Source of the DNA: Candidatus Neomarinimicrobiota bacterium
Lineage (GTDB): Bacteria; Fidelibacterota; Fidelibacteria; Fidelibacterales; Fidelibacteraceae
Direction of reading: 5' to 3'
Assembly: GCA_021157965.1 (NCBI GenBank)
Contig: JAGGVO010000061.1
Location: 1 to 45,578 of the forward strand
DNA length: 45,578 bases
Shown here: positions 23,143 through 32,835 of the stretch, in pieces
How positions within the stretch are numbered: position 1 is the first letter of the stretch
Layout of the letters: each line of letters opens with the position of its first letter
Notes under the pieces: model-generated
The model's input: the letters and a program-made list of their open reading frames with translations, nothing else
The model's database searches: none
What the model was told of the DNA's origin: nothing
Position numbers and translations under genes: made by a program

Positions 23143-25557
23143 ATGGCAAAATCTTATCCGTTTCAAGACATCGAAAAAAAATGGCAAAGCATTTGGGAAA
23201 AGAATAAAACATTCAGGACAAAGGAAGACCCCGGGAAAGAAAAATTTTATATCCTGGACATGTTCCCTTATCCATCGGGACAGGGTTTGCATGTCGGGCA
23301 TCCCGAAGGATATACAGCCAGTGATATTATTGCCCGATTCAAGAGAATGAACGGTTATAATGTTCTTCATCCCATCGGTTTTGATGCATTTGGCCTGCCG
23401 GCAGAAACTTATGCGCTTCAGACAGGCACTCATCCGCAAATCACCACCGAAAAAAATATAGCCACCTTTACCCGCCAATTGAAACAATTCGGCTTTTCAT
23501 ACGATTGGGACAGGGTCGTGAACACAACAGACCCGGGTTATTACAAATGGACCCAGTGGGTATTCATCCAGCTTTTCAAAAAGGGTCTGGTATATGAAGC
23601 AGAATCTCCCGTGTGGTGGTGTGAAGAACTTAAATCCGTCCTGGCCAATGAAGAAGTAGTGGATGGAAAGAGCGAGCGGGGCGGTTATCCTGTCCGCCGG
23701 ATTATGCTGAAACAATGGATGCTGAAAATCACTGCTTATGCCGACCGATTACTTGAAGGACTTGATAAACTGGATTGGCCTGAAGCCATCAAAGAGATGC
23801 AAAGAAACTGGATAGGGCGCAGCGAAGGAGCTGAAGTCCTTTTTCCCGTAGATGGCCATTCTGAATCAATAAAAGTATTTACCACGCGTCCGGACACACT
23901 TTTTGGCGCCACGTATATGGTTCTTTCTCCGGAACATCCCCTTGTTGATAAAATATGCACACCGGAATATACGGATGAGGTAAAGCGATATCAGGAAGAA
24001 GCGGCTCTAAAAAGTGATTTAGACCGGACAGAACTGTCGAAAGAAAAGACAGGTGTATTTACGGGTGCTTATGCCATCAATCCGGTTAATGAGGAGAAAA
24101 TTCCCATTTGGATTGCTGATTATGTGCTCATCAGTTATGGTACCGGTGCAATTATGGCTGTCCCTGCCCATGATCAGCGGGACTGGGAATTTGCCCGTAA
24201 ATTTAATTTGAAAATTGTTCCGGTTCTGGAAGGCGGGGATATCATACAAGAAGCCTTCGTTGGAGACGGAACTCATATCAATTCCGGTTTTATTAACGGA
24301 ATGAATAAAAAAGATGCTATCGACACCATGATCCGATGGCTGGAAGAACACAAAGCAGGGGAGAGGGCTGTCAATTATAAACTCAGGGACTGGCTTTTCT
24401 CACGACAACGGTACTGGGGTGAACCCATTCCGTTGTATAAGGACGATGAAGGTAACGTATATGCCCTGGATGAGGATGAACTCCCACTGGAATTGCCGGA
24501 TGTTGAAAAATATGAACCAGCAGGCAAGGGGCAGTCGCCTTTAGCTTCCATCCGGGACTGGGTTGAATTTACCAAAAACGGGAAGAAATATTACCGGGAG
24601 ACCCACACAATGCCTCAATGGGCCGGCTCTAACTGGTATTATCTGCGCTATATCGACCCCCATAATGAGGAAAAGCTGGTTGATCCCGATAAAGAAAAAT
24701 ACTGGATGCCGGTAGATTTCTATATCGGCGGCGCCGAGCATGCAGTTTTACATTTACTCTATGCCCGTTTCTGGCACAAAGTCCTGTATGATCTCGGAGT
24801 GGTATCTACAGATGAACCCTTCCAAAGGCTTATGAATCAGGGACTTATCCTTGGTGAAGATGGCGAGAAAATGAGTAAATCCCGTGGAAATGTTGTTAAT
24901 CCCGATGATATTATTCATGAATACGGTGCAGATACATTGCGTGTATACGAAATGTTCATGGGTCCAATTGAACGTCCCAAACCCTGGTCTACACAGGGCT
25001 TAGCCGGTATAAACCGTTTTCTCAACCGGATATGGCGCCTTTTTATTGAAGAAGACGGGACACTGACAGATAAAATCACGGATGCTCCTGCATCAGAACA
25101 ACTTTTAAAAGTTTATCATGAAACGGTTAAAATTCTTACTGAACATATTGAAGCATGTCGTTTTAACACTGCGATCTCTCAACTAATGGTTTTTATTAAT
25201 GAGTGTTATAAAGAGGAGAATCTGAACCGTTCATTCATGAATGGATTTGTAAAGTTGTTATCACCTTTTGCACCGCACCTGTCTGAAGAACTCTGGGAAA
25301 AAATGGGAAATACAGATGAATTGGCATATTCAAGCTGGCCGGAATACGAGGAAAAATATCTTATCGAGGCAACGATTGATTATCCCGTACAGATAAACGG
25401 TAAGGTCCGAACCATCATAACCGTCCCGAAAAACATCAGCCGGGAAAATCTTGAAGCAGTTGTTTTTGAAAATGAACGTGTAAAAAAATATACAACAGGG
25501 AAGAATATCCGAAAATTCATCGTAGTCCCGGAAAAAATAATCACAATCGTGATCTGA
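23143..25557 (+). CDS. leuS: Leucyl-tRNA synthetase
   Basis: This 804-residue class I synthetase charges tRNA-Leu in the cytosol. HVGH is at residues 50-53 ([14 protein letters not shown]) and KMSKS at about 576-580 ([10 protein letters not shown]). The CP1 editing domain (about 220-420) contains [19 protein letters not shown] and [12 protein letters not shown], the signature with the Asp that discriminates against leucine. The C-terminal anticodon-binding and LeuRS-specific domains are complete. Length is normal for the bacterial form. AAAGG lies 7-8 bases before the ATG. The 74-base leader is too short for a T-box. Confidence 0.97.
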   Translation: MAKSYPFQDIEKKWQSIWEKNKTFRTKEDPGKEKFYILDMFPYPSGQGLHVGHPEGYTASDIIARFKRMNGYNVLHPIGFDAFGLPAETYALQTGTHPQITTEKNIATFTRQLKQFGFSYDWDRVVNTTDPGYYKWTQWVFIQLFKKGLVYEAESPVWWCEELKSVLANEEVVDGKSERGGYPVRRIMLKQWMLKITAYADRLLEGLDKLDWPEAIKEMQRNWIGRSEGAEVLFPVDGHSESIKVFTTRPDTLFGATYMVLSPEHPLVDKICTPEYTDEVKRYQEEAALKSDLDRTELSKEKTGVFTGAYAINPVNEEKIPIWIADYVLISYGTGAIMAVPAHDQRDWEFARKFNLKIVPVLEGGDIIQEAFVGDGTHINSGFINGMNKKDAIDTMIRWLEEHKAGERAVNYKLRDWLFSRQRYWGEPIPLYKDDEGNVYALDEDELPLELPDVEKYEPAGKGQSPLASIRDWVEFTKNGKKYYRETHTMPQWAGSNWYYLRYIDPHNEEKLVDPDKEKYWMPVDFYIGGAEHAVLHLLYARFWHKVLYDLGVVSTDEPFQRLMNQGLILGEDGEKMSKSRGNVVNPDDIIHEYGADTLRVYEMFMGPIERPKPWSTQGLAGINRFLNRIWRLFIEEDGTLTDKITDAPASEQLLKVYHETVKILTEHIEACRFNTAISQLMVFINECYKEENLNRSFMNGFVKLLSPFAPHLSEELWEKMGNTDELAYSSWPEYEEKYLIEATIDYPVQINGKVRTIITVPKNISRENLEAVVFENERVKKYTTGKNIRKFIVVPEKIITIVI

Positions 25558-25778
25558 TTATTTCACTTAAAAAGTAAGTTTTATTCTTTATTTATAAAAG
25601 GGCAATAATAATTCTGTATTAATTTTTGTTTATAGTGCATCATGAAAGAAGAAAGACAGTAAAAGGAGGGACAACAATATTAAAAATCATACTTTTTCGT
25701 AACAATGCAAATAATCATCTTTTAATTTTTTAAACGCCCGAACGTGTTAGTTTACATAATACATATTATGCGCAGTAT
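25558..25778. other. AT-rich gap between convergent leuS and MBL genes
   Basis: These 221 bases are strongly AT-rich and hold no gene I can support. A clear Shine-Dalgarno-like AAAGGAGG at 25662-25669 stands without any nearby ATG, GTG or TTG in a long frame, preceded by the six-codon frame MKEERQ at 25642. It may be the remnant of a lost gene start. No strong terminator stem was found after leuS. Confidence 0.4.
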
Positions 25779-26552
25779 TTATAGGGGTATTTTTTGTCCT
25801 TTTTGGGCTAATAGTATCTCGGGATCACTTATCTTTCCTCTTTTTCTAAGGAATTCCACAATCTTTTTACGTTCTCCAGGCATTATATGGGTTAAATACA
25901 CCTTCGATATACTGGTAGTGCTTACAAGACGAACTGCCTCCTGAACACTCAGGTGTCCCGGAATTTTATTGGGTTCACATGTACTGCTATCCAAAAAAAG
26001 TATTTCAGGATTATGTTTTTCTACTTCATTTATGTTGAAAACATCCGTATCACCACTAAAAGCTATTGATGAACTTCCGGTTCTAATTACATATCCCAGA
26101 CTGCTTTCATGATGATTGACCCTAAATGGTGTGATAAGTACATCATCTATGAGGATATTTGTCCCAGAAAAAACAGGAATTATCCGATAATTGATATGCT
26201 GATATTTTTTAAACCACGGATGCCATGCCTTGAGTAATTCATCTTCTATAAAATGGGCGTAATTTGTTGAAATACAGATATTTATACTATGATTTGCAAT
26301 ATGATTGTCATGAATAAGCCCAAACAGAATCTCCGGAAGTCCCAGGATATGATCAGAATGGATATGAGTAAAACAAATAGTATGAATATCTTCTAAATGG
26401 TATCCTTCATTTACAATGTATTGTGCAATTCCAGGACCTGAATCTATCAGAATTGCTTTAGAAGCAATTTTTACCAAATATGATGAAGGTGCATTTCCCG
26501 GTTCAGGGACGGATGTCCCGGTACCCAGAATATGTATATGAGATGTCTTCAT
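25779..26552 (-). CDS. MBL-fold metal hydrolase, RNase Z-like
   Basis: This 257-residue protein belongs to the metallo-beta-lactamase fold, RNase Z/ElaC-type branch. It opens with HILGTGTSVPEPGNAPSSYL and carries the metal motif HIHSDH at residues 63-68, then FRVNHHESSLGYVI, FSGDTD and a late YLTHIMPG His. The length is shorter than RNase Z (about 300), and the exosite for tRNA is not obvious, so the substrate could be something other than tRNA 3' ends. No ribosome site precedes the ATG, and base composition is more AT-rich than that of neighbouring genes, which may reflect transfer. Confidence 0.85.
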   Translation of the reverse strand: MKTSHIHILGTGTSVPEPGNAPSSYLVKIASKAILIDSGPGIAQYIVNEGYHLEDIHTICFTHIHSDHILGLPEILFGLIHDNHIANHSINICISTNYAHFIEDELLKAWHPWFKKYQHINYRIIPVFSGTNILIDDVLITPFRVNHHESSLGYVIRTGSSSIAFSGDTDVFNINEVEKHNPEILFLDSSTCEPNKIPGHLSVQEAVRLVSTTSISKVYLTHIMPGERKKIVEFLRKRGKISDPEILLAQKGQKIPL

Positions 26553-26640
26553 GGTTTAATAAATATGTCGTATATTACTGATAGTCAACAATATACAGTA
26601 TTTAAATATTGGAAATTGATATAAGTTTAAAGCCTTACAC

Positions 26641-26708
26641 CTTACACAAACTCATAACTCCCCAACTCCAAATCAATACTTTATCCTCTCAACTCTCCAC
26701 TCAGTCAG
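26641..26708. repeat. Heptad-repeat tract abutting the guaA stop
   Basis: ACTC cores occur at 26650, 26657, 26665, 26692 and 26699, mostly at 7-base or 14-base steps, and the tract ends at the base before the guaA stop codon. Thirteen bases at 26690-26702 (CAACTCTCCACTC) are the exact reverse complement of 3851-3863, linking this tract to the pair around 3836-4183. Confidence 0.7.
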
Positions 26709-28268
26709 TTATTCCCATTCAATCGTTGCCGGTGGCTTTGAACTGATATCATAAGCTACTCTGTTCACGCCTTTTACTTCATTAATGATACGATTTGAAA
26801 TCCGACTTAATACGTCATAAGGAATATGAGCCCAATCGGCAGTCATGCCGTCCAAACTGGTCACTGCTCTGAAAACGACGGTATTTTCATACGTCCTTTC
26901 ATCTCCCATAACGCCAACACTGCGAACCGGCAGGAGGACGCAAAATGCCTGCCAGATTTCCCGGTACAAGCCGTGGTTCTGCAATTCCTGAATGGCGATA
27001 TAATCTGCTTTACGTAAAGTATCCAGTTTATCCCGTGTAATTTCGCCTAAAACGCGGATTGCGAGTCCTGGTCCCGGAAAAGGATGTCTGTAAAGGATTT
27101 CTTCATCTAAGCCGAGCTGGAAGCCAACTTCGCGGACTTCGTCCTTGAAAAGCTCTCTGAGAGGCTCTATAAGCTGAAAATGCATCTTTTCCGGGAGTCC
27201 ACCCACATTATGGTGGCTTTTGATCGTTGCCGAAGGTCCTTTAAAAGAAATCGATTCAATCACATCAGGATAAAGTGTCCCCTGGGCTAAAAATTCAAAA
27301 TTTCCAAGCTTACGGGCTTCATCCTCAAAAATGTCAATAAAGAGGTTACCGATAATCCTCCGTTTTGTTTCAGGATCAGAAACTCCTTGAAGGGCTTGCA
27401 GGAAACGTTCCTCTGCATCCACATAGACAAGTTTGATTTTAAAATGTTCACAAAAGGCCTGCCGGACATCTTCCGCTTCATTTAATCTTAAAAGGCCGTT
27501 GTTGACAAAAACACAGGTTAGCTGATCCCCGATCGCCTTATGCAAGAGAAGTGCCACAACAGAACTGTCCACTCCGCCTGATAAACCGCAAAGGACCCGC
27601 TTCCCTCCCACTTTTTCACGTATTTTTTCCAGTTGGGATTCGACAAAATTCAGGGGTGTCCAAACCGGCTGGACATCACAGATTTTCAAAATAAAATTCT
27701 TCAAAATTTCTTTACCCTGATCAGTATGTGCAACTTCGGGATGAAATTGGATGGCGTATATGTTTTTATCCTTGTTCCGGATCGCAGCTACCGGGGCATT
27801 ATCCGTCCCGGCAAGTATTTCAAAGCTTCCGGGAAGGTTCTCAATCCGGTCGCCATGACTCATCCAAACCGTTAACCGTCCGTTTGCGAGCCGAAGTCCG
27901 TTGAACAAATCTTCTTCATTCAGAATGGACAGTTCGGCCCTGCCATATTCTCTTTCAGCTGCCTTATCCACACATCCGCCAAAATGTTGGGCAATCAATT
28001 GCAATCCGTAACAAATACCCAAAATGGGAATGCCCAGATCGTATATTTTGTCCTGGGGTTTCGGTGCATTGTTGGCGTATACACTGGCCGGTCCGCCTGA
28101 CAATATGATTCCCTTCGGATTAAAAGCTTTTATATCCTTCAGAGACATGTTAAAGGGATGAATTTCACAATAGACATGGGATTCCCGGATTCTTCGGGCA
28201 ATCAGCTGGGTCACCTGGGATCCAAAATCAAGTATAAGAATTTTTTCATTCTGAAATAGTGTTTTCAT
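26709..28268 (-). CDS. guaA: GMP synthase (glutamine-hydrolysing)
   Basis: The 519-residue enzyme makes GMP from XMP, ATP and glutamine, the last step of guanine nucleotide synthesis. The class I amidotransferase half has LSGGPASVY, catalytic Cys86 in GICYG and His176/Glu178 in FHPEV; the ATP-pyrophosphatase half has the P-loop SGGVDSS at 230-236, and the C-terminal dimerisation domain ends in PPATIEWE. The length is standard. AGAGG lies 6 bases before the ATG. It lies 45 bases downstream of purA in the same direction, and the stop abuts a heptad-repeat tract. Confidence 0.97.
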   Translation of the reverse strand: MKTLFQNEKILILDFGSQVTQLIARRIRESHVYCEIHPFNMSLKDIKAFNPKGIILSGGPASVYANNAPKPQDKIYDLGIPILGICYGLQLIAQHFGGCVDKAAEREYGRAELSILNEEDLFNGLRLANGRLTVWMSHGDRIENLPGSFEILAGTDNAPVAAIRNKDKNIYAIQFHPEVAHTDQGKEILKNFILKICDVQPVWTPLNFVESQLEKIREKVGGKRVLCGLSGGVDSSVVALLLHKAIGDQLTCVFVNNGLLRLNEAEDVRQAFCEHFKIKLVYVDAEERFLQALQGVSDPETKRRIIGNLFIDIFEDEARKLGNFEFLAQGTLYPDVIESISFKGPSATIKSHHNVGGLPEKMHFQLIEPLRELFKDEVREVGFQLGLDEEILYRHPFPGPGLAIRVLGEITRDKLDTLRKADYIAIQELQNHGLYREIWQAFCVLLPVRSVGVMGDERTYENTVVFRAVTSLDGMTADWAHIPYDVLSRISNRIINEVKGVNRVAYDISSKPPATIEWE

Positions 28269-28313
28269 GAAATGCCTCTTAATGTGATTTGCCGCCGGTG
28301 GCGGATCATGAAG

Positions 28314-29528
28314 CTATGAGTTTCTGATAATGATATTTTTCCTGTCCGGACCGGTGGAAATCATCCCAAAAGGAACCTCCAGTGCATCTTCGATGAATTG
28401 AATATAGTCCTGACAGTTTTTTGGGAGCGATTGCCAGTCCGTAATCCCTTCCACAGGTTCTTGCCAACCTGCAAACTCCTGATAAATCGGATGGTTATCA
28501 TGATAATCAACAGCTATTTTCAACGTATGAAATCCGGACAGGCAGCTGATTTTCGTTAAAACCAGGGTATTGAAACCATTGATTAGAATAGCTTTTTTCA
28601 GAAGGGGAAGATCCAGCCAGCCACAGCGGCGGGGGCGGCCGGTGGTAGATCCGTATTCATAACCATTTTTTCGTAGCATTTCACCATCTTCATCAAAAAG
28701 TTCCGTTGGAAAGGGTCCCTCACCTACCCGTGTAGTATAGGATTTGACGATGCCAATCCGTTGATTGAAATGGACGTAAACGCCGGATCCTGTATAAGCC
28801 CCGCCGATGGTTGTACTGGATGAAGTCACAAAGGGGTAGGTGCCATGATCAATATCCAGAAGTGTTCCCTGTGCCCCTTCATACAAAACCTCTTTTCCTG
28901 AGGCCACGGCATCGGCAATCACAGGTGCCGTATCCTTGACGAAGGGCAGAAGTTCTTGGGCGTAGTTGAAACACTCTGCCAGTTTATCTTCCATGTCCAG
29001 GGGAAATTCCCGGTCATAAACGGCTTTAGTCACCTTTTGGATTTCAGCAAGCTGGGATTCCAGAATGGATTGATACCTGTTTCCGGCAACCATATCAAAA
29101 CGAATTCCGTTACGGCGGGCTTTTTGCTCGTAAGCCGGACCGATTCCCCGTTTGGTCGTACCGATATATGCATTTTGAAGTGAATCGAGCCATTTGTGCA
29201 GGGGTGTTACAATGTGGGCATTTTCAGCAATCATGAGGTGCCGGGGATCAACCGTAATCCCCTGCTTCCGTAGAGTTTCGATTTCTTTAAGGAGTAATAC
29301 GGGATCCACGACACAACCATTTCCAATGATATTGACTGATTGGCCGGATATGATACCGCTGGGGATTAGATGAAGGACATATTTATTTGATCCGTGTATT
29401 ACCGTATGTCCCGCATTGGCTCCACCCTGATACCGGATAACCATATCGGCATTTTCAGCCAGGGTATCTACAATTTTCCCTTTCCCCTCATCACCCCATT
29501 GGGCTCCCATAACAATTGATATACTCAT
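28314..29528 (-). CDS. purA: Adenylosuccinate synthase
   Basis: The 404-residue GTP-dependent enzyme joins IMP and aspartate on the way to AMP. The P-loop-like GDEGKGK is at residues 12-18 (MGAQWGDEGKGKIVD), with NAGHTVIHG, GTTKRGIGPAYEQKA, EGAQGTLLDIDHGTYPFVTSS and the base-contact TSTGRPRR-type segment STTGRPRRCGWLD. I start at the ATG at 29528, 9 bases after AGGA; a TTG at 29546 would add six residues. It begins 14 bases after the guaB stop. Pairing it with guaB and guaA places both branches from IMP in one transcript. Confidence 0.95.
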   Translation of the reverse strand: MSISIVMGAQWGDEGKGKIVDTLAENADMVIRYQGGANAGHTVIHGSNKYVLHLIPSGIISGQSVNIIGNGCVVDPVLLLKEIETLRKQGITVDPRHLMIAENAHIVTPLHKWLDSLQNAYIGTTKRGIGPAYEQKARRNGIRFDMVAGNRYQSILESQLAEIQKVTKAVYDREFPLDMEDKLAECFNYAQELLPFVKDTAPVIADAVASGKEVLYEGAQGTLLDIDHGTYPFVTSSSTTIGGAYTGSGVYVHFNQRIGIVKSYTTRVGEGPFPTELFDEDGEMLRKNGYEYGSTTGRPRRCGWLDLPLLKKAILINGFNTLVLTKISCLSGFHTLKIAVDYHDNHPIYQEFAGWQEPVEGITDWQSLPKNCQDYIQFIEDALEVPFGMISTGPDRKNIIIRNS

Positions 29529-29542
29529 AACAACACGTCCTG

Positions 29543-31033
29543 TCAATATTTATCGGATTTATAATCTGAAGAGTCATTCGGCATATAGATATCATGAACC
29601 TTCCCTTCCCGGATGGATAATGCCGAGACAATTTCAAGCTCTGCATTTTCATGAAACTCCCGAATATTGGTCACGCCGCAGGAAGACATGGATGCTTTGA
29701 TTTTAGAGAGAGTTTCAGGCAGATTGTCCCGGAGTTTGCCGGCATACTGGACAAAGCCTTCTACTCCTTCAACAAACTTCATCTGGTAATATCGGACTGA
29801 TTTCCACTCGCGGGCCCTGGCAGATCCTTCACCCCAATAGGGCTTCATAATCCGGTTATTGAGCTGAATCTTTTCCGTAGGGGATTCCTCCATCCGGGCA
29901 AAATAGCGTCCCATCATCACGTAATCCGCACCCAATGCAAGGGCAATGGTAATATCTTTAGAATCCACAATCCCTCCGTCTGCAACAACAGGAATGTATT
30001 TTCCGGTCTCTTCAAAATACCGATTCCTTTCGTTAACGACATCAATAATTGCCGATGCAAGTCCGCGCCCCGTTCCTTTTTGTTCCTGAGTAATGCAAAT
30101 GGATCCTCCGCCCATACCGACTTTCACGGCCCGTGCGCCGCAATCCACCAGAAATCGAAAGCCTTTCCCCGTGATAATATTGCCTCCGATCACCGGAAGA
30201 TAGGGATAATATGCCGTGATCCATTCAAGGGTTCGCTTTTGATAGACTGAAAAACCATCAGATGAATCCACTGTCAAAATATCAGCACCGGCTTCTTCCA
30301 ATGCCGGGACACGCTCTTTGTAATCGTGGGTATTAACCGCCGCTCCAGTAAGCAGGCGTTTCCGGTCATCCAGCAATTCCATGGGATAATTCATGTGATT
30401 GCGGATATCTTTCCGGAAAACAAGATTTTTCAGCCGATCATCCTCATTAACAATGGGAAGAACACTCTGATGACTTTCTCTCAGCAGTTTATTGGCTTCT
30501 TTGATATCAGAAATATTGACTCCAACAACCAGCTGATCCCTGGGAATCATTCTCTCGGAAACTTTCAGTTGAGCATGATGGGTTCCGCTGTAATCATTTT
30601 TCGTTAGAATACCCAACAGTTTATGGTTGACATCAACAACGGGAAATGTATTGAAGCCTTTACTTTTACTGATTTCGAAAACATCTCCAATCAGCATATC
30701 CGGGTGGACATAGAAAGGATCCACAAAACCGGCCTTATAACTTTTAATATCCCGGATCATGGCCGCTTCATTCTCTATCGTTTGTGAACAAAATATAAAA
30801 GCCAGTCCACCCAGCCTGGCCAGTTCAATTCCCATTTCCACACCGGAAACACTCTGCATGGCAGCTGAAACAACCGGAATATTGAGCTTGAATTTTTGCT
30901 CACCCTCAGGAGTCCACGCCAACGTCGTTTCAAGGGATATCTGATCAATGGAAGTTTCATCTGTTGTGTATCCCGGTAAAAGACGGTATTCCATGAGGGT
31001 CCGGGAAGGTTCATTAATGATTTTTTTTGCCAT
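29543..31033 (-). CDS. guaB: IMP dehydrogenase, Tritrichomonas-type divergent form
   Basis: This 496-residue enzyme oxidises IMP to XMP with NAD. The catalytic Cys313 lies in GGGSICITQEQKGTGRG, the DSSDGFS motif near 256 binds IMP, and a tandem CBS pair occupies about 110-215. The C-terminal half is unusual: ESPTEKIQLNNRIMKPYWGE and GSARAREW replace the common YRGMGS flap and instead resemble, from memory, the divergent enzyme of Tritrichomonas foetus and some bacteria. AAGGAG precedes the ATG by about 5 bases, and an inverted repeat lies 38 bases upstream. It is the first gene of guaB-purA-guaA. Confidence 0.94.
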   Translation of the reverse strand: MAKKIINEPSRTLMEYRLLPGYTTDETSIDQISLETTLAWTPEGEQKFKLNIPVVSAAMQSVSGVEMGIELARLGGLAFIFCSQTIENEAAMIRDIKSYKAGFVDPFYVHPDMLIGDVFEISKSKGFNTFPVVDVNHKLLGILTKNDYSGTHHAQLKVSERMIPRDQLVVGVNISDIKEANKLLRESHQSVLPIVNEDDRLKNLVFRKDIRNHMNYPMELLDDRKRLLTGAAVNTHDYKERVPALEEAGADILTVDSSDGFSVYQKRTLEWITAYYPYLPVIGGNIITGKGFRFLVDCGARAVKVGMGGGSICITQEQKGTGRGLASAIIDVVNERNRYFEETGKYIPVVADGGIVDSKDITIALALGADYVMMGRYFARMEESPTEKIQLNNRIMKPYWGEGSARAREWKSVRYYQMKFVEGVEGFVQYAGKLRDNLPETLSKIKASMSSCGVTNIREFHENAELEIVSALSIREGKVHDIYMPNDSSDYKSDKY

Positions 31034-31070
31034 GACTCTCCTTATGAAATTTTCCTTAATTGCCTGTCAT

Positions 31071-31102
31071 TCAAGAATATATCTATGATAAGATATTCTT
31101 GA
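31071..31102 (-). promoter_or_regulatory. Inverted repeat in the guaB leader
   Basis: TCAAGAATAT (31071-31080) and ATATTCTTGA (31093-31102) are perfect 10-base inverted copies with a 12-base spacer, 38 bases upstream of the guaB start. The inner ATCT/AGAT can extend the stem with a 2-base bulge. It could be an operator for a dimeric repressor or an RNA hairpin controlling the purine operon. I saw no match to a purine riboswitch. The rest of the gap to 31314 shows nothing else I can name. Confidence 0.55.
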
Positions 31103-31314
31103 TTTCTGCATGTGAATCGTATGACCGGATTCATCACAGACAAATATTTTTGAGCAGCTGAAAGAGAAAATGAATGGGTTGAATGTGTCCAGGTGGGGAT
31201 CTGCGTTATCATGTCGGGAAATTAAGAAAAATGTTGACTGAAATGAACGATTTTACGTTGTAATTAGTTATTAAAATAACCTGCAAATGAATCTTAATCT
31301 CAATCTATTTCAAA

Positions 31315-32406
31315 TCAACGCGATAAAAAGATTACTAACAGTGGAATAATAAAGAAAAAGATGAGCAAAAAGAGAATGGATATATATCGATTATTATAAA
31401 CAAGTCCTGAAAATTTCTTTGCGCCCCAAAGTGGAATATTGCGTAAAAACGGAATAGAAAGAATTAGTATAGCTCCGATTACATTGAACATAAAGTGGGC
31501 AAAGGCAACGATCAATGCCTCAGTTTTACCAGTGACAAGAGAAGCCAGAATTGCCGTGATCGTTGTGCCGATATTAGCCCCGATGGTATAGGGAAAAACC
31601 TGATACAGAGTCAGAATACCCGAACCTACAATAGGTACAATTAATGACGTGGTAATGGAACTGCTCTGGACAAGAACAGTCAGGATCAAACCAAAGGCAA
31701 GGGCAGTGAATGTAGATTTAAAAATAACTTTATCGAAAAAGTTTTCTGCCTTGTTAATGAATACACTTTTCAAGACCACAACGATATACCGGAGTGCAAT
31801 GAAGAGAAGCACAAGAGCCATAATAACAATGAGAACAGGATTTTTATTTAAAAACTCCGCAAGCCAGGATGCAACAGGCCCGACAACCAATTTAAGTGGA
31901 CTTTTAAATGTGACTCCGGATGACCCGACAAAAATATCTGCCAGTTTTTTAGATAAAACACCCAGTATGTTGAAGGATATTTGCAGCGGAAAAAGGATCA
32001 GGACCGCAAGGATATTGAAAAAATCATGGACAACAGCTGCTGAGAAGGCATCCCGGAATTCGTTGCGTCTGGATAAGGATCCCATTGAAACAATAATATT
32101 GGTTACGGATGTTCCGATATTGGATCCCATCACAATGGGAATGGCTCCTGAAATAGTCAGCGTCCCTCCCGCCACCATCCCGACAACTATGGATGTAACC
32201 GTAGAAGAACTCTGTACCATGCTGGTAACAAGAATCCCAATAAAAAGCCCGACAAATGGTGAAGATGTGGTTTCCATCAACGCATGGGCAAACTCTTTGC
32301 CGAACAACTTAAAACCCAAACCAATCAATTCAATACTGAGAAGAAAAATGTATAACAGGCCAAGAATCTGTAATGTTTTAATCAGTCCGCTTTTGTATTT
32401 GTTCAT
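31315..32406 (-). CDS. Na/Pi cotransporter family protein
   Basis: This 363-residue inner-membrane protein is a NptA/SLC34-type sodium-phosphate cotransporter. Its two inverted halves each have the family signature: MVQSSSTVTS (QSSS at 65-68) and LVQSSSITTS (247-250), each followed by a helix with an IGANIGTT or MGSNIGTS motif. It lacks the C-terminal PhoU-like domain of longer bacterial members. GGGAG lies just before the ATG. It stands alone, divergent from the secretion cluster, with repeated TTAAGR boxes 95-145 bases upstream of its start. Confidence 0.92.
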   Translation of the reverse strand: MNKYKSGLIKTLQILGLLYIFLLSIELIGLGFKLFGKEFAHALMETTSSPFVGLFIGILVTSMVQSSSTVTSIVVGMVAGGTLTISGAIPIVMGSNIGTSVTNIIVSMGSLSRRNEFRDAFSAAVVHDFFNILAVLILFPLQISFNILGVLSKKLADIFVGSSGVTFKSPLKLVVGPVASWLAEFLNKNPVLIVIMALVLLFIALRYIVVVLKSVFINKAENFFDKVIFKSTFTALAFGLILTVLVQSSSITTSLIVPIVGSGILTLYQVFPYTIGANIGTTITAILASLVTGKTEALIVAFAHFMFNVIGAILILSIPFLRNIPLWGAKKFSGLVYNNRYISILFLLIFFFIIPLLVIFLSR

Positions 32407-32500
32407 GAACTCCCTGGGTTTTTCATGGACAGCCGCTTTTCAAAGCCGGAAAATACACGGAATAATCCGCATTTTAAATTAATTCACTATGAATTGTGTG

Positions 32501-32551
32501 TTAAGATATAGTTAAGATTTCTTAAGGGCAATGAGATTTTCTGTATTAAGA
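32501..32551 (-). promoter_or_regulatory. TTAAGR direct repeats, Pho-box-like
   Basis: TTAAGA at 32501-32506 and 32512-32517, TTAAGG at 32522-32527 and TTAAGA at 32546-32551 are direct repeats with steps of 11, 10 and 24 bases. Direct hexamers spaced by one helical turn are how PhoB/PhoP-type response regulators bind; B. subtilis PhoP boxes are TTAACA-like with 11-base steps. They lie upstream of a Na/Pi cotransporter, which fits phosphate control. The regulator is not in the window. Confidence 0.45.
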
Positions 32552-32697
32552 ATGACTTGAATCCTTACCATTACTTTTATGAATTATTCTATCATACTGG
32601 TTTACAACGACATACTTTTGACTGTAATAGATAATTAAAACAATGTAAAAATTTCTTTGGGATAGTTGAAATTAAGGGATTATAAATAATTTTAATT

Positions 32698-32726
32698 TTG
32701 ACTTATCCGTTAAAAATAAATAGCTT
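32698..32726 (+). promoter_or_regulatory. Candidate promoter for the secretion operon
   Basis: TTGACT at 32698-32703 and TAGCTT at 32721-32726 are separated by 17 bases, 110 bases before the start at 32836. The -35 box is close to consensus; the -10 box is poor for a sigma-70 site. A Bacteroidota-style TAnnTTTG reading also fits only partly. Confidence 0.25.
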
Positions 32727-32835
32727 ATATGTCCAATAAATCCGGGGAAAAGGTGAATATTTTCACATCTTACACATTTGGACAAACAGAAAATAATCAG
32801 ATCGATTATTTTACTGGTATCAAGCGGGAGTTGCA

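Larger units (their letters stand above)
32407..32835. other. 429-base divergent promoter region
   Basis: This AT-rich gap separates the phosphate transporter (leftward) from the secreted protein operon (rightward). It holds no credible gene. It contains four TTAAGR hexamers at 32501-32551 and a candidate rightward promoter at 32698-32726. The rest shows no hairpin or known RNA motif that I can identify. Confidence 0.7.

Noticed and set aside
31034-31314. Purine riboswitch upstream of guaB
   Set aside because: I could not find the conserved loop and junction sequences of the purine aptamer; only the inverted repeat is supported.
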